A DNA stretch of 64,000 nucleotides from Desulfobulbaceae bacterium BRH_c16a. Its GTDB lineage: Bacteria; Desulfobacterota; Desulfobulbia; Desulfobulbales; Desulfocapsaceae. The stretch's first letter is position 1, and each line of letters begins with the position of its first letter. The stretch lies in contig LADS01000059.1 in NCBI GenBank assembly GCA_000961725.1, positions 62,001-126,000 on the forward strand, read 5' to 3'. The notes under the pieces are model-generated. The model searched no databases. It saw only the letters and a program-made list of their open reading frames with translations, and was not told where the DNA came from. Below, one piece after another: positions 8,678-16,721 of the stretch. The position numbers were made by a program, and so were the translations under genes.

Positions 8678-10029
8678 AGGGACATATCCTTGTTATTGAA
8701 GATGATCAGGCCATGTGCGATATGCTCGATTTCGGCTTGTCCCGGCGAGGGTTCACGATTTGTGCCAAAGTCAGTGGGCAGGCCGGGATTGCGGCGATAT
8801 CCGACGAGCAGCCGGACGTCATCCTTACCGATATCAACCTGCCGGATGTCAATGGGATAAGGGTATGCCGGGAGGCAACGGAGAAAAGACAGGACATCCC
8901 GGTGATCATGATGACGGCTTTTGGGTCGCTCGAGACCGCCATTGAGGCGATTAGAGCGGGTGCCTATGACTTTATCACCAAGCCGCTCGATATGGATCTC
9001 CTGTCTCTCACCCTCGAGCGGGCGGTGGCGCACCGCAAGCTGCAAAAACAGGTTAAAATACTCAGCGAGGAAATCGAGCGGATTCATTCTTTTTCGGGAC
9101 TTTTAGGGGAAAGCCCGCTTATGCAGGAGCTGTTCAGCCGCCTCCAGCGTATCGCCGATACCGAGACTTCAGTGCTTCTTACCGGGGAGAGCGGGTCGGG
9201 CAAAGAGATAACGGCGCGAGCCCTGCATGGATACAGCCGGCGCAAAGAAAAGTCTTTTGTCGCCATCAATTGCTCGGCGCTGCCCGAGAATCTTCTGGAG
9301 AGCGAGCTTTTCGGTCATGTGAAGGGCGCTTTTACCAACGCCTGGCAGGACCGGACCGGACTTTTGCTGGAAGCAAGCGGCGGCACGCTGTTTCTCGACG
9401 AAATAGGCGATATGCCGCAGAGCCTGCAGCCGAAACTGCTGCGAGCGCTTGAAGAACGTACTGTTCGTCCGGTGGGCGGCAACAAGGAAATGGGCTTTGA
9501 CGCGCGTATTCTTGCGGCAACCAACATAGATATCGAGAAGGCCGTAGCTGAAGGCCGGTTTCGCGAGGATCTCTATTACCGCCTCAATGTGATTAAAGTC
9601 GATATCCCGCCCCTGCGCAAACGCGACACCGATATTCCCCTTCTGGCACGAAAGTTTGTCGGCGATTTCGCCGAAAAACTCGGCAAGAAGGTGACCGGTC
9701 TTGCCGATTCGACCGTCAAGCGCCTGCTCAGTTACGAATGGCCTGGTAATGTCAGGGAACTGCGCAATGCCATGGAGCATGGTGTCGTCATGACGCTCTT
9801 TGAAAAAATCGTTCCCGAGGATCTTCCCGAAAAGATCCAGCTGCACACCAGTCGTTCCCTGTTCTGGGAAACCGATAAACCCGCAGAACTTATATCGCTG
9901 GAGGAGATGACCGAACGCTACATTGCCTATGTCCTCAAAATGAGCAAAGGCAACCAGACGCTTGCTTCCCAGATCCTGAACATAGACCGTAAGACATTGT
10001 ATCGCCGACTGCAGAAGCCTCTGGAATAA
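8674..10029 (+). CDS. NtrC-family sigma-54-dependent response regulator
   Basis: A 451-aa regulator with three domains. The receiver (1-120) has the phospho-acceptor Asp53 in LTDINLP and a Lys in TKPLD. The AAA+ domain has Walker A GESGSGKE from about residue 171, Walker B GGTLFLDEIGDM, and the sigma-54-contact loop GAFTNA at 218-223, where the canonical form is GAFTGA. A Fis-type HTH lies at the C-terminus (NQTLASQILNIDRKTLYRRL). It is the partner of the upstream kinase (4-bp overlap). A sigma-54 promoter lies 194 bp after its stop, making the 10297 gene and those following it likely targets. Confidence 0.94.
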   Translation: MKGHILVIEDDQAMCDMLDFGLSRRGFTICAKVSGQAGIAAISDEQPDVILTDINLPDVNGIRVCREATEKRQDIPVIMMTAFGSLETAIEAIRAGAYDFITKPLDMDLLSLTLERAVAHRKLQKQVKILSEEIERIHSFSGLLGESPLMQELFSRLQRIADTETSVLLTGESGSGKEITARALHGYSRRKEKSFVAINCSALPENLLESELFGHVKGAFTNAWQDRTGLLLEASGGTLFLDEIGDMPQSLQPKLLRALEERTVRPVGGNKEMGFDARILAATNIDIEKAVAEGRFREDLYYRLNVIKVDIPPLRKRDTDIPLLARKFVGDFAEKLGKKVTGLADSTVKRLLSYEWPGNVRELRNAMEHGVVMTLFEKIVPEDLPEKIQLHTSRSLFWETDKPAELISLEEMTERYIAYVLKMSKGNQTLASQILNIDRKTLYRRLQKPLE

Positions 10030-10106
10030 CCGGTTTCTTCCCATCCTCCTTTTTGGTCTTGAACAGTTGTAGCCCCCCCCTTTTTAAGGTGAGGCAAAAG
10101 TCCCCC

Positions 10107-10127
10107 TCTGGGGCATTCTGCCCCAGA
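10107..10127 (+). promoter_or_regulatory. Perfect 8-bp inverted repeat after the sigma-54 regulator
   Basis: TCTGGGGC (10107-10114) and GCCCCAGA (10120-10127) flank a 5-nt loop. It could be a transcription stop for the kinase-regulator operon, though the following T content is weak, or an activator binding site: it lies about 100 bp upstream of the sigma-54 promoter, where NtrC-type proteins bind. I cannot choose between these from sequence alone. Confidence 0.5.
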
Positions 10128-10222
10128 TATCCTCTTTCCAGATCAGCCGTATTATACTCGAATCAGCATCGATTCCTCCCTGTTCAGTACATCGGGGAGT
10201 AATTTCTTCGAACAATTTTTCG

Positions 10223-10238
10223 TGGCATAAAAACTGCA
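10223..10238 (+). promoter_or_regulatory. Sigma-54 (-24/-12) promoter
   Basis: TGGCATAAAAACTGCA matches the RpoN consensus TGGCACG-N4-TTGCA. GG is at 10224-10225 and GC at 10236-10237, the required spacing, and it lies 58 bp before the ATG of the 76-aa gene. It sits directly downstream of a gene for an NtrC-type activator, the only sigma-54 regulator in this window. Confidence 0.72.
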
Positions 10239-10296
10239 AGTCACCTGGACAGTCAAGAGGTTTGAATCATTAAAAGAGCATTTCGGAATATCAAGC

Positions 10297-10527
10297 ATGA
10301 GAATAATTATAGGAATTTTCCAGGACAAAGAAGACCTGGTGAGGTTCAACAGGCAGCGAATGTTCGATAGTACCTCCTTGACGGAAGTCGGGCCGTTTTT
10401 TTCGAAGAACCAGGCCCTGTTATGGATGAAAGAGTTACACAGCCGCATTGAAAACAGTGAAATTGCATTTATTCCCGCTCATTCTGAAAATGAATTGAAA
10501 TGGTTTGGCTTTACTTTCGAGGAATAA
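10297..10527 (+). CDS. Small conserved-looking protein of unknown function (76 aa)
   Basis: A 76-aa protein that I do not recognise. It begins with a short hydrophobic beta-like stretch (MRIIIGIF), is otherwise polar with a central amphipathic helix (SKNQALLWMKELHSRIE), and lacks Cys, a signal peptide or a membrane helix. The predicted fold is a small beta-alpha-beta unit. Support for it being real comes from its place: it is the first frame after a strong sigma-54 promoter and ends 73 bp before the 338-aa gene, in an otherwise gene-dense run. The ribosome binding site is weak. Confidence 0.6.
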   Translation: MRIIIGIFQDKEDLVRFNRQRMFDSTSLTEVGPFFSKNQALLWMKELHSRIENSEIAFIPAHSENELKWFGFTFEE

Positions 10528-10600
10528 AGTCGATGACGAAGCCTCGATTTTGTACTGAAGAGGCCTGAATGATCTCAAATTTCAACTTGAACTGTCCGCA

Positions 10601-11617
10601 ATGAAAACGTTTCTTCCTGATCAAACGCCATCGATTCCATCTTCCCTGAAGATCAAGGGACGGATGATTCCCCACGAGGAATTCACTGCCAGATTAAAAA
10701 ATTTTTGTGCTTCGCTCGGTTTCAGGCGGGTAAAGATCTCGAGCGCGGGCTCTTTTTTCACGACCTGGGCTGCTTCTCCCGGCACACCGGAAGGCGTTGC
10801 AACGGAGGACGTTGCAGTGCTTATCCTCTCATGCAGGGTCTCGTACAATCCGAACTGGGGTGGATACAGTGGTCTGCCGCAGTTGCTGGTTCGGGAGCGT
10901 GCCGATACCTCGGCCGAACAATGCCCTGCCGGTTTTATTGACCCGTTTCTGCAGCAGTACAGGTTTGCCAAAGATCATATTTTCCTCACCGAGACCGAGC
11001 AGGGCCGGCATCTGATTACTGTGCCGCAAAGTTTTTTGAAAAAGGACGGGAAAAACCCCAGGCTGATACTCCGACTCGACAAGATAGCCGAACCCGACAA
11101 GGACGGTACGTATTCTCCCGTGATGATCTCCGGTTCAATGACCTCGTATGCGCTGTCGGAGAGTTTCCTGCAGGTCCTTGCCGCCCGGAGATTTGTCTGG
11201 AAATCAGGCAGGAGTATTCCCATCGACAGCTGTCTCGGCAGCGAGTTGTTCTTTTTTGCCGGTATCGATCTGGCCGTGGATCAAAACAGTCGGATTTGTG
11301 CAACGCTTCTCCCCCATCTTAACCGGATCGTCACACACCGGACCCCGCATCTGCGGGCGGCGGAAATCCATCTCCGGCAGGAATTCGCCCGGGCGCTGGA
11401 GACATTCACGGCTCATCATCCGGAAAGTGGAAATGTGTTGTGTCTGGCCGGGCTGGATATCGATATGACCGCTTTTAAAGGACAGGGGGAACAGTATTTC
11501 GTGCCCTGGAAAGCCTACCTGGAGCGGGCCGGCAGGGATTTGGGCGAAGAGTGCGCCCTGGAGCAGGACGATCTGTTCGTGAGGCTGATGCAGCAGGAGA
11601 AGTTGTGTTCGGTATGA
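10601..11617 (+). CDS. Unrecognised 338-aa protein upstream of the hydrogenase-like cluster
   Basis: A soluble protein with no signal peptide or membrane helix and no motif that I can name. Features include a GYSGLPQLLVRER segment near residues 88-100, scattered cysteines (CASLGF, SCRVSYNP, CPAGF, CLGSE, CATLL, CLAGLD, C near the end) and alternating alpha/beta character. An in-frame ATG at 10664 (MIPHEEFTARL) has an AAGGGA just before it and may be the true start, giving 317 aa. It lies between the sigma-54-driven small gene and the membrane complex, so it may be an accessory or assembly factor; that is inference from position only. Confidence 0.7.
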   Translation: MKTFLPDQTPSIPSSLKIKGRMIPHEEFTARLKNFCASLGFRRVKISSAGSFFTTWAASPGTPEGVATEDVAVLILSCRVSYNPNWGGYSGLPQLLVRERADTSAEQCPAGFIDPFLQQYRFAKDHIFLTETEQGRHLITVPQSFLKKDGKNPRLILRLDKIAEPDKDGTYSPVMISGSMTSYALSESFLQVLAARRFVWKSGRSIPIDSCLGSELFFFAGIDLAVDQNSRICATLLPHLNRIVTHRTPHLRAAEIHLRQEFARALETFTAHHPESGNVLCLAGLDIDMTAFKGQGEQYFVPWKAYLERAGRDLGEECALEQDDLFVRLMQQEKLCSV

Positions 11618-11690
11618 ACTCGATCTTTCCGGCAAAGCCTTCCCGGCTGATGTCCCAGGCCCATCTGAAACATAATTCTTCTAAAAAAAC

Positions 11691-13652
11691 ATGAATATTT
11701 TTCTTTTATCTCTGGCTATTGTAGTCGCAGGCGGAGCAATTCCCCTGTTCACGCACCGTAAAATGATGCTGACCAAGTGGGTTTATCTGGCGACCACACT
11801 GATCGGCTGCATCACCGGCCTCTTGGCCCTCTTCTCATCGGTAGAGAGTCTGGGCGAAATGGCCTGGTCGTGGTCGTGGCTCCATGCTTTTACCTTGGCA
11901 TTCTCCTGTGACCACTTAAGCTTTTTTTTCCTGCTGCCGATTTTTATAATCTGCCCCCTGGCGGCAATCTACAGTTTTTCCTACTTCGACAAAACCGAAA
12001 ATTCCCTGCGGATGGCGGTCAGCTTTTTCTGCACAAATATTCTCATCGCCTCCATGGCCCTGGTGACGATGGCCGCCAATATCCTGGCCTTTGCCTTAGT
12101 ATGGGAAATCATGTCGTTGTCGTCCTACGTGCTGGTCATGTATGACTATGAAAAGGCGATAACGAGAACCGCAGGCTATCTCTACTTTCTCTTTGCCCAG
12201 GTTGGGGCACTCCTGATATTTGCCGCCTTTGGGGTTATCTTCAGCCATACCGGCAGCATGTCATTCGATCAATTCGCCACCGTCCCGGCCGAGGCAAAAC
12301 TGGTCGTGTTTTTCCTGGCATTTCTTGGCTTCGGCTCAAAGGCCGGTGTCTTGCCCCTGCACATCTGGCTGCCCCATGCTCATCCCGCCGCACCGAGCCA
12401 TATCTCCGCCATCATGTCGGGGGTAATGATCAAAATGGGGATCTATGGAATTTTCCGGGTGTATGTCAGTCTCGGCAGCACCGAGCTAGTCATCGGCCAG
12501 GCCGTACTGGTTTTCGGTATGGTGTCCGGGGTCCTGGGCGTGCTCTATGCTCTTGGAAAACACAATCTGAAAAGACTGCTGGCCTATCATAGTGTGGAAA
12601 ATATCGGTATCATTCTCATGGGTGCGGGGATCGGCATGATTGGTGTCTCCCATGACAATGTCGTCATGGCGGGTTTCGGCTTTGCCGGTTCTTTGCTTCA
12701 TGTGCTGAATCATTCGATTTTCAAGTCATTGCTTTTCTTTGGGGCCGGCGCGGTTATCAAAGAGACCGGCACCGGGCATGTCGATCAGATGGGCGGCCTG
12801 ATGAAAAGGATGCCTGTAACCGGGCGAACATTTCTGGTTGGGTCGGTTTCAATTTCCGGTTTGCCCCCCTTTAATGGATTTATCAGCGAGTTCCTTATAT
12901 ATTTTGCCGCATTTCAGGGCCTGGCATACACCAATGTGACGATGATTCTGGCCATTCTTGCGATTATATCGCTGGCTGTAATAGGAGGTCTGGCCTCTTT
13001 CTGCTTCACCAAGGTTGTGGGGATCGTCTTCCTGGGTGAGGCCCGTACAGCTTTGGCGGAAGAGGCAAGCGAGGGCAACTGGTTTTTGACTTTGCCGATG
13101 GGAATTTTGGCGGGTGCATGCCTGGTTATCGGTCTTTTTCCCGGGAATTTTATCAATCTGGCCTTCTGGGGTCTGTCCGAGCTTATACCGTCCGGCCAGG
13201 TGGACAAAGCGGCAATCGGCACCATCGGGGCCAACCTTGCCCTGGCCTCCCGGCTCTTCCTCTTTATTTTCATCGTTCTGGTCTTTGTGAGAAAACTCCT
13301 CTACCGGAGCAAGGTGGTAAGCCAGGGGCCAACCTGGGGCTGCGGCTTTACCCGGCCCACCGCAAGAATTCAGTATACCGGTACCTCCTACGCCAGAAGC
13401 GTGGTCAATTTTTTCCGACCGTTTGCAATGGTCCGGGAAACTGAAGTCAGGCTGGAGAAAATTTTTCCCGGCCGGACGGTATATGAGGCCCGGGTCGACG
13501 ATATTGCCGAAGTCGGCATACACCGGGGGGTGGCGCTGCCGCTGCTGACCCTTCTTGGAAAATTTCGCTGGATACAGCATGGCAATGTTCAGCTGTATAT
13601 AGGCTATATCATTGTGACGATCAGCATCCTGCTGCTGGTCTCGTTCATATAA
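11691..13652 (+). CDS. hyfB: Hydrogenase-4 component B-like antiporter subunit
   Basis: A 653-aa membrane protein with about 16 helices, homologous to HyfB/HycC, MrpD and NuoL/N. It retains the residues needed for ion pumping in this superfamily: the TM5-type Glu (LVWEIMSLSS), the TM7-type Lys (GFGSKAGVLPLHIWLPHAHP), and the later Lys and His segments (HNLKRLLAYHSVENIG, HSIFKSLLFFGAG). It should translocate H+ or Na+ across the inner membrane, driven by the peripheral electron-transfer arm encoded at 16714-19020. The start has no obvious Shine-Dalgarno. A palindromic repeat separates it from the next gene. Confidence 0.93.
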   Translation: MNIFLLSLAIVVAGGAIPLFTHRKMMLTKWVYLATTLIGCITGLLALFSSVESLGEMAWSWSWLHAFTLAFSCDHLSFFFLLPIFIICPLAAIYSFSYFDKTENSLRMAVSFFCTNILIASMALVTMAANILAFALVWEIMSLSSYVLVMYDYEKAITRTAGYLYFLFAQVGALLIFAAFGVIFSHTGSMSFDQFATVPAEAKLVVFFLAFLGFGSKAGVLPLHIWLPHAHPAAPSHISAIMSGVMIKMGIYGIFRVYVSLGSTELVIGQAVLVFGMVSGVLGVLYALGKHNLKRLLAYHSVENIGIILMGAGIGMIGVSHDNVVMAGFGFAGSLLHVLNHSIFKSLLFFGAGAVIKETGTGHVDQMGGLMKRMPVTGRTFLVGSVSISGLPPFNGFISEFLIYFAAFQGLAYTNVTMILAILAIISLAVIGGLASFCFTKVVGIVFLGEARTALAEEASEGNWFLTLPMGILAGACLVIGLFPGNFINLAFWGLSELIPSGQVDKAAIGTIGANLALASRLFLFIFIVLVFVRKLLYRSKVVSQGPTWGCGFTRPTARIQYTGTSYARSVVNFFRPFAMVRETEVRLEKIFPGRTVYEARVDDIAEVGIHRGVALPLLTLLGKFRWIQHGNVQLYIGYIIVTISILLLVSFI

Positions 13653-13709
13653 GTACCTTGAGACAGGTTGATTTCTTGTAAAAACAAGAAATCAATCTGT
13701 AAGATACTA
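13650..13709. repeat. Palindromic intergenic repeat, copy A
   Basis: A 17-bp stem (13663-13679 with 13684-13700, one mismatch, AAAA loop) is flanked by TAAGTACCTTGAGA on the left and AAGATACTA on the right. The whole unit is the near-exact reverse complement of 40428-40490, and its right part recurs at 34930-34963. It lies between hyfB and hyfC inside the operon, with the ribosome binding site of hyfC just after it. Confidence 0.85.
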
Positions 13710-13721
13710 AAAGGAATGGGT

Positions 13722-14639
13722 ATGGAATCTTTTTTGACAATCGCTCTCGCGCTCTTTCTCGCACCGCTTTTTCCCGGAATTATTCTCAAGGTGAAGGCAT
13801 TTTTTGCCGGCAAGAAGGGGCCGCCGCTGTTCATCAAGTATTACACCCTGGCAAAGCTTTTGCGTAAGGGCTCGGTGTACAGTACCAGCACCACCTTTGT
13901 GTTCAAGCTCGGACCGCTGGTTTCCTGCGCCGGCGCGATCATGATCCTGCTGTTTTTTCCGCTGGCCGGGGTGACACCGCTGCTGGCTTTTCACGGGGAT
14001 GTGATTGTGCTCTTCTACATTCTCGGCATCGGGCGGTTTTTCACCATCGCCGCAGCGCTTGACACCGCCTCACCTTTTCAGGGAATGGGTGCAGCCCGTG
14101 AGGCTTTTTTCGGCACACTTGCCGAGGCCTCGATCTTTGCTGTCCTGGTGCTTTTTTACCGTATGACCGGCGCTCTCAGTTTTACCGACTATTTCACCGG
14201 GACAACGCCGATCAGCCTGGCCGGCACCGGCGGTGCCCTGCTGCTTCTTGCAATCGTTGCCCTCTTCATGGTTTTGCTGACCGAAAACTCCAGGGTCCCG
14301 GTGGATGACCCGGCCACCCATCTGGAACTGACGATGATCCACGAGGTGATGGTTCTCGATCACAGCGGTCCAGATTTAGCCCTTATCGAACTCGGATCTT
14401 TTTATAAACTGTTCTTCTATTCCGCCTTTATCTTCCTGATTATTTTCCCCATCGATGCTTCCTTGGGTTTTCTGCGGATTCCGCTGTTTTTCGGCGGAAT
14501 CGCCCTGGTATACGTGGCGATCGGCCTGGTCGAGTCGGGCATGGCGCGCTTTAAGATGAACCTGGTGCCAAAGTTTGTCCTGACTTCCCTTGCGCTGGTG
14601 TTTTTCGCCGCAATTCTTACGATGGAGTTCATTAAATGA
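13722..14639 (+). CDS. hyfC: Hydrogenase-4 component C-like (NuoH-type) membrane subunit
   Basis: A 305-aa protein with about eight helices, homologous to HyfC/HycD and NuoH. It anchors the electron-transfer arm to the membrane. The segment NSRVPVDDPATHLELTMIHEVMVLDHSGPD (about residues 188-217) is the acidic NuoH-type loop that forms the connecting channel and is well conserved here. I chose ATG 13722 because AAAGGA lies at optimal distance; ATG 13716 is two codons upstream. It overlaps the next gene by 4 bp. Confidence 0.93.
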   Translation: MESFLTIALALFLAPLFPGIILKVKAFFAGKKGPPLFIKYYTLAKLLRKGSVYSTSTTFVFKLGPLVSCAGAIMILLFFPLAGVTPLLAFHGDVIVLFYILGIGRFFTIAAALDTASPFQGMGAAREAFFGTLAEASIFAVLVLFYRMTGALSFTDYFTGTTPISLAGTGGALLLLAIVALFMVLLTENSRVPVDDPATHLELTMIHEVMVLDHSGPDLALIELGSFYKLFFYSAFIFLIIFPIDASLGFLRIPLFFGGIALVYVAIGLVESGMARFKMNLVPKFVLTSLALVFFAAILTMEFIK

Positions 14640-15289
14640 TTAATATAAACGAGTTAATCATGGTGATAATCCTTTTGTCGGTGCTTTTGTCGCTGGCTTC
14701 GAACCGCCTTGTCGCCCTCGTCAAGATAATGGCCCTGCAGGGAGTGATGGTTTCGCTCCTTCCCCTTGTGCTCGAACATCACAGCAGGATGGGCAGCGGC
14801 GGTCTGATTTTCTTCCAGGTCATGATCCTGATCAAAGGCGTGTTTATTCCGGCGCTGTTGTATGTGGCCCTCAAACGCATAACCATCAAGAGAGAGATTG
14901 AACCGATCATCGGCTATCATGCCTCGCTCTTTGCCGGTCTGATCATTATCCTCCTTTCGATCTTTATCTCCGAGAAACTGCATGTCTCCATGGCCAGCGG
15001 CTCCGAACTGCTGCTGACGACTGCCATTACCACCATGTCGGCCGGTTTTTTCCTGATGATGAGCCGGAGAAAGGCCATTACCCAGGTCATCGGCTACCTG
15101 ATGCTGGAAAACGGCATTTATATGGTGGGAACCGCTCTCACCAAACATTCGCACACCATCTATGTCATTGAATTCGGGGTGCTGCTCGATCTTCTGGTTG
15201 CCGTCATGATCATGGGGATCATCCTCCATAATATCAATCACGCCTTCGACGATATCGACACCGATCTCCTCAACAGCTTAAAGGACTGA
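14636..15289 (+). CDS. hyfE: Hydrogenase-4 component E-like (NuoK/MrpC-type) membrane subunit
   Basis: A 217-aa protein with about six to seven helices, matching HyfE. The C-terminal half corresponds to NuoK/MrpC (VIGYLMLENGIYMVGTAL), including the conserved Glu in the membrane helix. It is thought to belong to the ion path in the membrane arm. It is translationally coupled to hyfC (ATGA overlap) and lies 4 bp before hyfF. Confidence 0.9.
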   Translation: MININELIMVIILLSVLLSLASNRLVALVKIMALQGVMVSLLPLVLEHHSRMGSGGLIFFQVMILIKGVFIPALLYVALKRITIKREIEPIIGYHASLFAGLIIILLSIFISEKLHVSMASGSELLLTTAITTMSAGFFLMMSRRKAITQVIGYLMLENGIYMVGTALTKHSHTIYVIEFGVLLDLLVAVMIMGIILHNINHAFDDIDTDLLNSLKD

Positions 15290-15293
15290 TGAA

Positions 15294-16721
15294 ATGCTGG
15301 AACTCATTTTTGTACTGCCGATATTGACCGGCCTGACGGCATTGTTTCTGCCCTCGAACATGGGACGGGGCATGCTGCTTATCGCCGCACTGCTCCATCT
15401 GCAGCTGAGCATGATGGCCTGGTTCGGCAAGCTATCCGTTTTCGCCGACCGGTTTTTTGCCCTGGAACCGGCCGGTATGCTGGTCCTGCTTGTAACTTCC
15501 TTTGTCTTTTTGTGTATTGCCTGCTACGCCATCTGCTACATGCAGGATACCGAAGTCAGCAGCGAACCGGTCTTTATCGGTTGTCTGCTGCTCTTTCTCG
15601 GCACCATGAGCATGGTGACCCTGGCCGATCATCCGATAGTGCTGTGGATCGCGATCGAGGCAACGACCCTGGTGAGCGCGCCGTTGATCTTTATCCATCG
15701 TTCCAAGGCGGCACTGGAAGCGACCTGGAAATATGTCATCATCTGTTCGGTGGGGATTGCTTTAGCCCTGCTCGGGTGTTTTTTTATTACCCTGTCGATC
15801 GATATTGCCGACGTCGACGTTGCTTTGACTTTTACCTCCCTCAATACGGTTGCCACCAACCTTGATCCTCTCTGGCTGAAGGTCGGCTTCATCTTCGTCG
15901 TCATCGGCTTCGGCACCAAGATGGGTCTGGCGCCGATGCACACCTGGCTTCCCGATGCCCACAGTCAGGCGCCGAGCCCGGCGTCGGCGCTGTTGTCGGG
16001 GGCCCTGCTCAACTGCGCCTTTCTTGGCATCTATAAAGTCCATACCCTCATGTATCTCGCAGGTCTTGGTGAGTTTTCCAGTAATCTTCTGATCGGTTTC
16101 GGTCTTACTTCCATGTTTGTTGCCGGAGTCTTTATTATCCGGCAGCCCGATTATAAAAGAATGCTGGCGTATTCGAGCATCGAGAACATGGGCATCATCG
16201 CCTTTGGCGTGGGAATCGGCGGGATCGCTCTCTATGGCGCGATCCTCCATATGATCCACCATTCGCTGATAAAATCTTCTCTCTTTCTCTCGGCCGGCAA
16301 TATTTTTATCGGTTTCCAGACCAAGCTTGCCGAAAATGTCGGCAATATGGCCAAATTTCTGCCGAAGACCTTTCTGTCGTTTTTTGCGGGCTTCGTCGGC
16401 ATTTCAGGTTTGCCGCCGTTCGGGATTTTCATCAGCGAGCTGTTTATTTTGCTCGGAGCCATTCAGATGGGACATCCGGTGTACGCTGCGCTGTTTATTT
16501 TCGCGCTGATCCTGGTGGTTGCCGGCGCGGCGCAGATTGTCACCGACATGTCGTTTTCGGCAAATGTCGGCCAGGTCATAGGCATCGAGCGTTACCTGCG
16601 CGTTGTCCCGCCCTATGTGCTGCTTGCCGCTTCGATCTCTTTGTGCATCTATATGCCCGAGGGGCTTTACACAACCATCCTCGATACCATCACAATAATC
16701 GGAGGAACAATTCATGGATAG
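15294..16721 (+). CDS. hyfF: Hydrogenase-4 component F-like antiporter subunit
   Basis: A 475-aa membrane protein with about 13-14 helices, the second antiporter-like subunit. Pumping residues are kept: Glu in LWIAIEATTLVSAP, Lys in GFGTKMGLAPMHTWLPDAHS, and the later motifs YKRMLAYSSIENMG and HSLIKSSLFLSAG. HyfF is absent from the smaller formate hydrogenlyase-1, so this cluster is of the hydrogenase-4 layout with two pump modules. Its stop overlaps the start of the large-subunit gene by 8 bp. Confidence 0.93.
   Translation: MLELIFVLPILTGLTALFLPSNMGRGMLLIAALLHLQLSMMAWFGKLSVFADRFFALEPAGMLVLLVTSFVFLCIACYAICYMQDTEVSSEPVFIGCLLLFLGTMSMVTLADHPIVLWIAIEATTLVSAPLIFIHRSKAALEATWKYVIICSVGIALALLGCFFITLSIDIADVDVALTFTSLNTVATNLDPLWLKVGFIFVVIGFGTKMGLAPMHTWLPDAHSQAPSPASALLSGALLNCAFLGIYKVHTLMYLAGLGEFSSNLLIGFGLTSMFVAGVFIIRQPDYKRMLAYSSIENMGIIAFGVGIGGIALYGAILHMIHHSLIKSSLFLSAGNIFIGFQTKLAENVGNMAKFLPKTFLSFFAGFVGISGLPPFGIFISELFILLGAIQMGHPVYAALFIFALILVVAGAAQIVTDMSFSANVGQVIGIERYLRVVPPYVLLAASISLCIYMPEGLYTTILDTITIIGGTIHG

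Noticed and set aside
9169-10044. Minus-strand open frame of 291 codons
   Set aside because: It is fully opposite the AAA+ part of the sigma-54 regulator, whose motifs are clear in the plus frame.
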